Assembly: GCA_964030475.1 (NCBI GenBank)
Contig: CAXIPT010000001.1
Span: 10,659,593-10,723,592, forward strand
Length of the DNA: 64,000 nucleotides
Source of the DNA: Tethya wilhelma
Taxonomy: Eukaryota > Porifera > Demospongiae > Tethyida > Tethyidae
Reading direction: 5' to 3'
Numbering within the stretch: the stretch's first letter is position 1; every line of letters starts with the position of its first letter. Position numbers and translations under genes: made by a program. Shown one piece after another: positions 26,801 to 37,597 of this stretch. The notes beneath the pieces were generated by a model that worked only from the letters and a program-made list of their open reading frames with translations, made no database searches and had not been told where the DNA came from.

Positions 26801-28671
26801 ATGGCTAAGCGAAAGAACTGCCTGACTGTAGAGACTTTTAGGGCACACGCAGCTGAAGAAGTTCTCAAGATAGCTTTGAAAGAATTAAAATGGAAAAACG
26901 TAATTATATCTATTATGGGTTGATCACGTAATGAATGTGTATGCAGTATAATTATTTTAACACTTCAATATTGATGTTATAGGTAACAAGCACAGATAGT
27001 ACTGCAAAAAAATCTTGTGACATTTATTGGAGGGGTTTAGATCAAGATGGAACACCACTCCCAAAAAATAGCTATGTTGCAAAAATGCCAGGTATTGACA
27101 AGAACACAATATTATACATAAGAGTGTGTGTTTGTTTTACATAATTTCATTCTCATTGCATTTGACCTTATATAATTTTGAGAATAGGTATGAGCACAAT
27201 AGCACACAAAGATGAGCTCTCCAAACACATAAATCGTATGCGGCAATATTTCCCAGATGAGTATGATTTTTATCCCCGTACTTGGATGCTTCCAATGGAG
27301 CAGGAAAGCTTTGAAGCTTATGCTCTATCAAAGAGCAAGACCACTACCTTCATAGTCAAGCCTGGGGAAGGTGCACAAGGAGAGGGAATTTTTCTCATAC
27401 AAAATCCTCGTGATCTTTGCCATCTTAGAGTTCCATCTATTGTCCAAGAATACATCTCCAAACCTCTTCTCCTCCAAGGGTTCAAATTTGATCTCCGGCT
27501 CTATGTGCTAGTTTGTTCGTTGGATCCAATGGAAGTCTATCTCAGCCAATCAGGCATGGGGCGATTTTGCACAGTCCCATATAAACCCCCAAACATCACC
27601 AACCTACATGAAACATTCATGCACCTCACAAATTACTCACTGAACAAACGTAGCAAAGAATACGTTCACAGTGATACAGGAGATATTGGCAACAAGCAAA
27701 TACTGGCATCAGTGCTCAGTGAATTGGAAGCTAATGGTATTGACACAGTTGAACTCTGGAAGAAAATTGGGGAGCTTGTGTCCAAAACAATTGTAGCAGT
27801 TTTGCCACAACTGATGGTTGAAGGTAAAGCATACATGGCAGAAAACGCACTGACTACTCCCTTTAAAGGATTTCAGGTCAATCACAATACAGATAGCTCA
27901 CAACACTATATATTCATCACCAAACAGAACTTCAGTTTTAATATAGTGTCAATTGCTTGCAGATTCTGGGATTCGATGTTCTTGTAGACAAGAAGCTAAA
28001 TCCTTATTTACTGGAAGTTAATGCATACCCGAGCTTACGTGTGGATTTTGAGCAGCAAGTAAGGCCTGGAGTTGTAGAATATTTACCAAGTGCAGTTGAC
28101 GTTGGTATCAAATTACCAGTTGTCAGGGATACATTGAGAATTATTGGAGCCAAACTCATGTGAGTATGAATATCCTATGAATATACAATGAGATTGTTCA
28201 GTTTGAGTTTATTTTCCCCTATAGGTGTTCAGATGAAGAATGCCTTGGTAGTTTCACAAATTTGCTACCATCAATGCTAGAGAAGTATTCTCATTTGAGG
28301 GTGTTTGAAAGATGTGCTAAGCTGTTCATAAGCTTTATGGGTGTGAGAGGTGGAGTGAGAATGGGGTCAACTGCATTCAGGACATTTGCAAGGTGGAGGG
28401 TATTATACTGTGCCACACACTACTATAAATATTATGTTAATTCTGGTGAAATCACAGGGTGTGCAAAATCTGTGGAGAGAAGTTGTGCACTGCTGACATT
28501 GATATTCTCTTCATTTCTGTGGCTCGAAAACATTGTGATACATATGAAAGGAGCTCTTTGTCTTTTCATGCATTCTGCGAAGCACTGTTCCAAATAACAG
28601 CAAAAATCAATGGAGATGCAAGTCTTGAGTCTCTTGGTACACTACTTAAACATTGTGAAAGTGCAGTTTGA
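26801..28671 (+). CDS. TTLL11: Tubulin polyglutamylase, TTLL11-like
   Basis: ATP-grasp-fold ligase that adds glutamates to tubulin tails of ciliary or other stable microtubules. Six exons, phases checked: 26801-26899, 26983-27091, 27188-27876, 27963-28159, 28225-28392 and 28458-28671 (TGA). TTL-domain landmarks include FPDEYDFYPRTWMLP, TTFIVKPGEGAQGEGIFLI (nucleotide-binding lysine and Gly-rich loop), IVQEYISKPLLLQGFKFDLR, FMHLTNYSLNKRS, and ILGFDVLVDKKLNPYLLEVN followed by AYPSLR. The N-terminus with CDIYWRG and KMPGM resembles TTLL11 more than TTLL4/5/6/7. The last exon adds VCKICGEKLC and further Cys/His residues, a small zinc-finger-like tail. The donor after 28392 (AAG|GTGGAG) is chosen because the next GT gives a stop. 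Confidence 0.88.
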
Positions 28672-28780
28672 ACACCATTATTAGGCACAGTATTACCTTG
28701 TTTGTACAAAATCCTGTGATACACACCTTACAGAATAATTAAAAATTTCAACACAACACACTACAAGTTAAAACAATCTT

Positions 28781-31700
28781 TCACTTATGACCCAACTTCA
28801 CTTTTAATAATTGTACTTGTTCTAGCAGCTCTGGATGGCGAACTACTTTCTGTTGAACCTCATCAAGTTCTTCAATGCTTCTGTTTTGAAAAGCAGTTTC
28901 TGCAGCCCTTTGATAGTCACTGGACATACAATACCATTGGGTTAAAGTATTACACCACTACTAGAAGGCATGCAACATACTCTCGCAGTTACTTACTCGA
29001 TTGCCATGTATAGCTGAAACTTAGCCTCAGGTGATGATCTAGCTATGTACTTTGCAGCTTCTCTGCGATTTCCATTAGCAAGACACACTTTTGCAAAAGG
29101 CTGCAACAGATTCACACTGTATTAGTTCACCTTTTTGCAAAGTGTGTGTGCAACAATGTACCTCATAACCAATTGGAGATTTCTTCTGCTTAGAAAATTT
29201 CTCCAGTTCATCATAATCTCCAATGTGAGCTAGTCCACGAAGCTTAGCCCACCAAAATCTGACAAGAAAAATGCAGCAAAAAATAAACGATAATTTAATG
29301 CACTTGTACCGGTCTTGCTGAATTCTTCAAAAGAAAGTTGTTATAATTATACACCTTAGTAGATACCAAACTTCTGTGTTTTGCATTATAAATGAATGCC
29401 TACCCTGGGAGACTAATGTTGCTAATAACTACACTGCTACAAACCCATTGCCTCATTCCCAGGCTCTCACCTTTGACCTTACACTTGTGGTAAGGAAGGA
29501 GAGAGCCTGGTTGGAAATATCATGTGAATAATGTCCAAGAGGATGCAAAGGTTGATATGACCTTTCACCTCTGCTGCGATAGTGCCATTTTACAAGCGCC
29601 AGGTAATACAAACTCCAGAGTTAGTAGCTTTATTTTCATGGTTTTGGCACATGAATCAATCTATGAATGTTAGTTGAGACTCCCTGCAGCTGCAGGGTTA
29701 AAGGACATGTCTACCCCTAATTCATTCACATCATAATATTGACCAGGCTCTCTCCTTCCTTACCGTAAGTGTAAGGTCAAAGGTAAGAACCTGAGAACAG
29801 GCTAACAAACACAAGCTCCATTAAATCTATTTGGAAAACTCTAACTGTTGGTCTGTGCTACACTATCCCTAGGTTCTCTACCTATCAGAAATTGTTGATA
29901 AAACCATTGCTGTTGGAGAGCCTGGAAAACATCCACAAGTGATGTAATTTATATGCATAGTTCTGCTTACTGTGTGTCAGTCATCCTGAAATCCTTACGT
30001 AACTGCTCAGCAAGCTTGAGTTGACGATTCTTGACACACTGAAAGGAATGCACATGTACATGAGACCATACCTAGTACAATGTGCTACTTACCTCAAGGA
30101 CAGTGTTAAACAGTGACAATCCAAGAACTTTGAAACCACACTTTTTTTCAATTTCTGATTGGTCAGTGTAAAGCTTTGATTGTTCTTCAGCAGCCTAAGG
30201 TAACAAAGCTTAAAAAATAGAAATGCCACTCAACTAGGACAATAATCATGTACCTTAAGATGGAATAGATGCTGACCATCTCTAAACTCTTTCATAGAAC
30301 TTGAAAGACACAGTTTAGCATCTTCTGGAGTCTATAAACAAATGAATAACCCACTGAAACTGTTGACTACAGTCCCACTATGAGGGTATAGTACTTACCT
30401 TCATTGAATAACTCCGAGCAAAATGTAAGCATCCAGCCTCTAGGAAGTCACTCTCTTGAACATAAAGGTTCAAAAGCTGCTCTTGGTCAGTCTCTTTGCA
30501 AAGCTATCAATCATGTACATGCATCCATTAACTCCTTTACACCCATGACTACAATATGGAGACTAACATACCTTCCTATACAGTGCTGCAGCCACTGGTC
30601 GGTGGTGGAAAAGATGCAAGTAGCGGTCCATTTGAGAGTGGAAGTGCTTGTATTTCAATTCTTCTAAAACCTTGTAGACTATATGCAGTGATACCATCAT
30701 CAATGAAACAGCATCTATAATTTAGTAACTAGCACTCGTACCAAGCTGAGGGTCTCCACTTTCAATGGCCTTATCCAGGGCTACATCAGCTTTCTTCATG
30801 TCCATTAGCAACGGAACTTGGTCTTTTGCATGAACTTCATGATCCAAAAGCTTGAGAAATTATTAATATTGTAATTAATGTATTCCAAACACAACACAAT
30901 AAAGTATAGCATTACCAGTGCAGCTAGACGATTTCTTCCACTAGATCTGGCAGCCCTGGCAATCTCAGCAAATGGAACAACAGCTACGGAGCGTTGAAGT
31001 TTTTCAATGACAACCCTTGCAATATTGTCATCAGAATCATTCATGTCCTTTACCTACACGAAAATTTAGCACAGCTACCAGTTTGGATACAAATGCTCTT
31101 CAAAAGCTCATCACCTTCCTTAGTGCCCACTGCCTCAAAACCTTCACTTCTCCATCATTAGGAGGGAGCTTCAAGTAGGAAGACACTTCAATAGCCAATG
31201 GGTACAACCCTCGGTTGATTAATCTGAACAAGAAAAATTACTATTGAAAGACACTAAATCTACCATGCATGCTTTGGTTCCTTTACCTGTCAATAAGCAC
31301 TCCAGTTGAGAGTCGATAATATCTAAGAGACAGTTAATGATATGTAACTCCTACAGAGTACAAGTTGCACAATGTCATATAATATAATAAAGTTATGACT
31401 CAGTTGAAGGATACTGTCTGAATGTGATGGGTATTCCTATGCTCTGATCTCTGACACAGTTCAGGACACGCAACTGTTGACATGTCTCCACAAAGTCATT
31501 GACCACATCTCTAGGAACTTCAGATCCCAGGAAGCCCTTGCCAAAGTTTGCTGACTGCACAATGTACAAAGTTACTATAGATAGAATACAAGTCAGGCTA
31601 AAAAAAACAAATTATGCCGAAAGCACTCTACTGAAGAATGTTTGTGTTTTCACAACAACTATATACATTAGATACTTTTAGTTTTCATTGCAGTTTACAA

Positions 31701-34700
31701 TACAGAACCTACAGTATTACATATAATATTGAGTTTACTTTCAGCAAACTTTGTTGAATCAAAGGATCAAACTCTTCACCAGCAGCTTTGATGCACTGAG
31801 TCACCGCATCAGGCAACCTATCCTTAATGAATCGAATGTACTCATCTGCTTTGTGGCTCTCATCTCCCTAGACAAACCAACACAATCAGGCGTCGCTATT
31901 GGAGGTGTAAATATATTCATTATGCTATACACAAGCATACACATACTTCAAATTCTTTATAGGCATCATTCAGCAAGGCTCCCACTTCCATGGATCCAAT
32001 ACGTAGAACAGCAAGAGAGTTACCTGTAATATTGATGCACATATTCAAATATCATAGTATCCATTGTATTGGTTGACTAAAGACACTCACTAGTGACACG
32101 GTGCATGAATTCGCATTGAGTTCCTGTTAGAATTCTCACACCATCAATCTCAGGTTGTAAGAAACACATTTCCCTTAGTGGATATCTTGGTTGTGCATTA
32201 AGGACTTCTTGACTCTAAAAGACTATGATTATTGACTGTAAGTTTTGATAATTGGCCTGATGTTTTGCATGTGCTTGTATATGTAGCAGTTATCACAATT
32301 TTCCAAGGTCATGAACAACTATTGCATGCATGGATATAACAATGTGTTTGAGAGGATACTTGCACCAGTGCTTTCCAGTTCCTTTCACAAACATTAGCTG
32401 GTCCATCACTATAACAAAGAAGTCCTTTCCACCCCTGAATATACAATACAGGAGATATCATTTCATGCATACTACTAGAGCTAGTTACCATTCCATCTGA
32501 AGAATTTTGGAGCCTGTTTGTAGATCAAATGATGTCTCACAAGTCTAAATTCAGATAAATGAGCACTGTTGTCAAAGGGCAACTGTTATCCACAGTAATG
32601 TATACCTTGAAATCATTCGAGCCACCCCAAATAAAGCCCTCCTTGTCCACAAGAGCAACAGCACGGCCATTTGTAGAGACAGCAATCTGGGTCCAATACA
32701 ATGGTGGCTCCTTCTTGCAGGTCACCGACTAACAAATGATGATATTGTGATAACATGAAGAAGTGAGCATAGCTATAAAAAAACAATAATTATTGTGTAC
32801 ACCTTTACCTGTGGCACAGCTTCAAATGTGTCCAGCAGATACAGCTTGTCTTCAATGGCTACAACAACAGACAGCTGGTTACCTTGGGGTAAGATTGCCC
32901 AGCAGCTAGGCCTTGTCGTTGTGTCTGTATTGACGTACATATGATACTGAACATAAGCACCATCCTTTATATCAATCTGCATGAATTACACATGTATACA
33001 GCTTTACATGAAACTTACTAGGACACCCAGCAAGTTTATTAGCTCTAATTTCATCTTTTGGTCGGTCAGAATCTCCAACAACAAAGAACTCGTACTTATT
33101 TGTCATCACTGCAAATCCAGCACTCCCTTCAAGTGTATGAAAAAACTTGCACTCTAAAGCCCTGTCTTCTCGAATCTCCTATAAAACAAAAATATATCTG
33201 CAGTGTGAACACTAATTCCTAGAGCCCCTTAAACATGGTAATAGAGGGTAAATTTGGTGAGCATTATGATATATGGCAAATTCACATCGATTTCTAACAA
33301 TATTGCCGAATACATATTTGGGGATTCAGTGTTGCATACTTGGCAACGTATAATTTAATTTGGTGATTTAAAGAATAATTCATCAAATTTACCCACCATA
33401 CAGTCGTAATCATCAATTACCCTAGCAATGGGTCTTGTAAATACTCGCTCCCCATGAAGATTGTAGACAACCATGGTACCTTCATCAAGAACACAAACAA
33501 GGTTTTCAGAACTTGTCCAGCCAAGACCTATCACTCGACCGCCTTCCCACTGCAGAGAGACAAAGTAAACAAACTTCATTTAAGGTACTTATTAACTTAG
33601 TAGCAACAGTATGTACACAGTGGTGATCTCAGGCACCCCTTTCCTTATGTGTAAGGTGGGTGGGGAGCTTGGGAACAAGGCTAATATATACACACTAGTA
33701 GATAATATTGCACATACACCATGTAACACATCCTAACACAAACTATACTAACAGGAATTGATTTAATCAGTTCTCCAGCCTGGGTGTATATGGTCAGAAC
33801 AGCATTGGTACTACCCCTTCTTCCAGCAGTCCTTGGAAACAGAGCTATATTGTAACATAATCATATGAAAATAAGACAAATGTGCACCATTGTTGATAAT
33901 AGTGTACATGTACAATAGGTGAGGGAAGACAACTCTGTCTCATGTATTTACAGGATGCCACACTGCAACTTCTAACTAGTACAGCTATATAGCGGGATAT
34001 TTCATTGGTGCAAAATTTTGTATAAATAGTCAACAATGTGCTGTAAAACTTTTTTTTGTAATTTTAAACAGCATATACAAAAATACGAAAATTCGGACTA
34101 TCCAAAATTACACCACTATATAGTAGGATAGTTTGGAAAATCAAAACTTTTGTATCATCCACAACATACGTAGTATATCATATGCAACTTCAACTTCTCA
34201 AGAGCAACATTGGGTGTGAGAAGTCTCTGCACACATCATTTGTAAAAGTTAGGCCATGCAAATAGATCTAAATACTTACCAATAGGACCTCCATATGGAG
34301 CAATGGCTACTAGGTTTTCACCTAGATTCACTTGCCAGTTCAAATCGTAGTTGGTATACTTTCTAATAAGAACAGAGAACATTCACATTACATCACAAAG
34401 GGTAGTCAATCCCATAGGCACTGTACTTAGATTCGCGACCGAGGTCACGGCAAGGTCACTGAGGTTTTCGCATGTGGTCACTGGGTCACAGAGCAAAATT
34501 TGATTGCTCCACAGTCACAGAGGAGGTCATGTACACAAAACCAAGAGAGTCAATTCAGAGATACTTATACTATCCACAAGGCATGCAGGGCATGTTTTGT
34601 AGTTGTTTAGACTGCACTATTAAAACAGATCTAACAGTCTAAACTGCCATCTTCTAGGATCTCCCTGCCTAGTCTGCACAAGGGTACAAAGGTCAATCAC

Positions 34701-35220
34701 TCAATACACAAGCAGTCATCAAAGTCAAAAGTCACCAGGAATTGTTGGTGGGGTCACAAGGTCATGGCCAAATTTAGGTGGTCACTAATTATGACCACAG
34801 TCATGGATTTAAGTACAGTGCATGAGACTGACCACCCCTTGTATCATCAAACAGCACAGGTTCTGTATTATCCTTTTCACAACTCTACATTCCAAATTAA
34901 GCCCACCACACACAGCTAAATCTTAAATTATAAAGACACGACAATACTCCAAACAATTGTGCATCATGGGAATGAACATTATTTGCAAACTGGGCAAGCC
35001 TATATAATCTTACTTGGGATATAAACACGTAACTTGGACATGTAGGTGGTGCACTGAAGGACCTCCCCGATAATTATGAGCGCACATAGTCATGAGGAAA
35101 GTTAAAAATTACATTAAGTGACTACTCAAGATAAACCCTGACTTACTTAACGTATATATCACCAAGTGGATTCCAGTCTACTGTTGCGGACCCTTGAATG
35201 TCTGCAGCCTTGGCCGCCAT
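28781..35220 (-). CDS. VPS16: VPS16, core subunit of HOPS/CORVET tethering complexes
   Basis: Endolysosomal tethering subunit that binds VPS33 and supports fusion of late endosomes, lysosomes and autophagosomes. Start ATG at 35220 in the YY1-like context AAGATGGCGGCC. Exon 1 (35220-35147) gives a start ending [10 protein letters not shown]. The N-terminal beta-propeller follows: [17 protein letters not shown] (about 34330), [20 protein letters not shown] (33355-33560), [20 protein letters not shown] (about 33050-33180), [17 protein letters not shown] and [14 protein letters not shown]. The alpha-helical Vps16 C-terminal region runs from about 31.9 kb to the end, with KKSPIGYE near 29.2 kb. 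The last exon ends [20 protein letters not shown] ... LGHK then TGA at 28783-28781. It converges on the TTLL11-like gene with 109 bp between stops. Confidence 0.9.
29451..29804. mobile_element. MITE with about 63-bp inverted arms, TAGCCTC family
   Basis: The left arm 29451-29513 (TTGCCTCATTCCCAGGCTCT ...) is repeated in inverse orientation at 29742-29804 (... CCTGAGAACAGGCTA). Flanking 9-mers ACAAACCCA and ACAAACACA look like a target duplication. It lies in a VPS16 intron. Confidence 0.7.
33625..33683. mobile_element. Short remnant of TAGCCTC-type MITE
   Basis: An imperfect hairpin ends GCTTGGGAACAAGGCTA, matching the right tip of the elements at 46470 and 51193. The left tip is degenerate. 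It is in a VPS16 intron. Confidence 0.5.
34399..34838. mobile_element. Inverted-repeat element with GCACTGTACTTA arms
   Basis: The left arm (GGCACTGTACTTAGATTCGC) and the reverse-complemented right arm (TGCACTGTACTTAAATCCAT) match over roughly 50 imperfect bases. The interior is rich in GGTCAC motifs and has no open frame of note. It is about 440 bp, in a VPS16 intron. Confidence 0.65.
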
Positions 35221-35537
35221 CTTCCGTATGATTTGTAGGGGTGGAGCTAATAGATCATTACGTCATTGTTTTTCATCGACCATGTACCAGGCCTGCTGAA
35301 AAGACAAACTTTGAAGACAACCGATGGTGAGCCAACATTATTTACATTCTTAGTTTTAAGCATATTTTGATACACATCAGTCTCGCTACGCCTCTGAGGA
35401 AAGAGGCTGTGTTTATATTTATGTGTAAGCCTAGAGTGTGTGGTATGTGGTAGATCTGACTCATTTATTATGAGCATGAGTGTTCACTATCTTCTCAACT
35501 GATCTACAGCACCTAAGTGCCTTCTTCTCTGAACAAT
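35221..35537. promoter_or_regulatory. Head-to-head promoter of VPS16 and Death-domain gene
   Basis: A 317-bp divergent gap with a CRE-like TTACGTCA at about 35256-35263. No TATA box is evident. Confidence 0.45.
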
Positions 35538-37271
35538 ATGGCGTTTGAAAAGCATGGAGGTAAGATATCACTTATTGTTTGCTGCCATACAATTAATCAT
35601 TTCAAAGTGTCTCAAGACACAGTAGTCCATATACTTTCCTATTGATTTTGTGTTGCCTGTTTATAGTATCCAGAATTACCAGCACTCCAGCGTGCATGTG
35701 TAGAGTCACAGTTCCATTGACTACAATATATTTAGCTTAGTATACGGACCCAGGCCTCAAGGCACCGCGTAATCATTTTGCCTACACCCTACTCTTCTCC
35801 TCCTGGTGCCAACTGGACCCATGGTCACCATCACCTAGTCCAACAGCCTTTAATCCTAGCCTGGTTGTAGGAATTAATTTAGGATAAAACAATGTATTAA
35901 ACATTTAATACTGCAATAACTTTTGAACTGTTTTGACAAATATTTTTTTTTCTTAGAACAAAACCTTACATTTAGGGAAGTGTATGATATTCTGGCTGAG
36001 GATGTGCTCTACTACTGGTATGATATCTTCATTCATCTTGGATTCAGTCGTGAAACTCTTGAGGCTATAGAAGTGAAATATGCTTGTGATCCTGCTAGAG
36101 CTCTTCGAGACATGGTGATGCTTTGGCTTAAGAGAGAGGATCCATCTCCTAGGTGGCAAGATATGGCAGAGGTGCTCAAATACAAAATCCTTGAAGGGAA
36201 AACTGCTGACAAGCTTGAGAAGGTGTATGGTGGTCCTGATCCTGATGAAGAACTCAAAGGTGAGTGCAGTAGGTATACATGTTTTAGATGGGGGTTGGTC
36301 ACTGGAAACTGCTTGCTAAAATTTAGCAAGGTTTCATCAAAGGTGCACTTGTGTTGTATATCACCTGTATTTGTTTATGTGAGCAATTCAGCAGTTTCAA
36401 GTGCTTCTTTCTTTTTCATGTGTACTGTTCAGTCTTTGTATACTAAAGAAACAGCATCAGTTCTTTGTGTGATGTGATTGATGTCATTGCTAAAGTTATA
36501 GTGGGTAAATTATTTAGTTAAAAAATGGGTCATTCAGTTTTTGCTCTGTTTATTGTAGCTAGAGAAAAGGAAAAAGAAAAGAAGAGCCACCATGAGTTTC
36601 CAATTCCTCCTCCTCAAAAGATAGAAAACAATAACCTTTTGTTTTCCAAGTTCATCATGAGGATCACAGAGAAGCTGGGCTCTGACACATATGCTGAGTT
36701 ACGTCATTGCATGGAAAATGTTCGAACCCCGAATGGAGCACCTGTATATGATCCAGACGAGTTCAGTGAATACAAGTCAATTGATGGCATCCTCATTCCT
36801 CTCATCTATACCAACACGTGTAGCTGCCGTGACCTGGATGTCTTGAAGTACATTCTGGATGTTCTCGGTCGGGAGGATCAACTGCCTAGGATGCAAGAGT
36901 ACCTGCCAAAAGTGGACATGGGGAAAGAAGGGCCTTATAAAATCAGTGAGCCATCTTCATTCATCGGAGTTCATGTAACTGTTGGTGCTAGTGAGCCAGT
37001 AGATATTCTTGCAGTCTCTGGTATAAAACGCTCATTGTGCAAGTGCTTCAAAATAGAAGATTCACCGCATATGATGCAGTTCATTGGCTGGGAAGGTGAT
37101 CCAGTCACCCTTACATTTCAAGCCACAGTAGGTTGCACCAACCTAATTCAAGAAGGACTAATCATGCAACCTGAACTGTTGAAAGAGGTCGGCATTGTGC
37201 GTACTGTTGTGGAAGTTAATGGCTCCAAATTTATATATAACTTGAGTGATAGTGTAGGTGAAACTGAGTAG
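35538..37271 (+). CDS. Death-domain protein with second DED-like fold
   Basis: Three exons in phase: 35538-35559, 35957-36259 and 36559-37271 (TAG), about 345 residues. Residues about 10-100 form a Death domain (FREVYDILAEDVLYYWYDIF, HLGFSRETLEAIEVKY, ARALRDMVMLWLKRED, WQDMAEVLKYK). A Lys-rich linker leads to a second six-helix-like segment at about 130-215 (FIMRITEKLGSDTYAELRHC, LDVLKYILDVLGREDQLPRM) that looks like a DED/CARD-type fold. The last about 130 residues are mixed alpha/beta and I do not recognise them. An adaptor in apoptosis or innate signalling is the natural guess, but this is inference. No caspase, kinase or TIR catalytic part is present. Confidence 0.8.
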
Positions 37272-37597
37272 ATTATATTGGATAGTTGTCACAGTCCACA
37301 TTTTGTTATGTTCACTGTTACACTAATAACACTTAATAACATGACTGATACGAGTCATTTGTTGAATGTCTTGGTGTCTATTTCTTTGCCCAATCTCGTA
37401 GAGTAGTGTGGCCAGGACTAGAAGGGGAGTTCATGATGTTGGGTTGCATTTCCTGCACAGTCGATTATGAAAGAATATCACAGTATTATTTGTTTAAGCC
37501 ATGCAATTTACATGCATGCGATCCAATAAATACATAGTTAGTGTAGATTGCACATTGCAATAATGATCTAGTATGCTGCTTCCCACATGCAGTGCAC
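37272..37597. other. Convergent 3' flank of Death-domain and GPS2-like genes
   Basis: 326 bp between the two stops. An AATAAA near 37525 could serve the plus-strand Death-domain gene. No other gene is seen. Confidence 0.6.
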
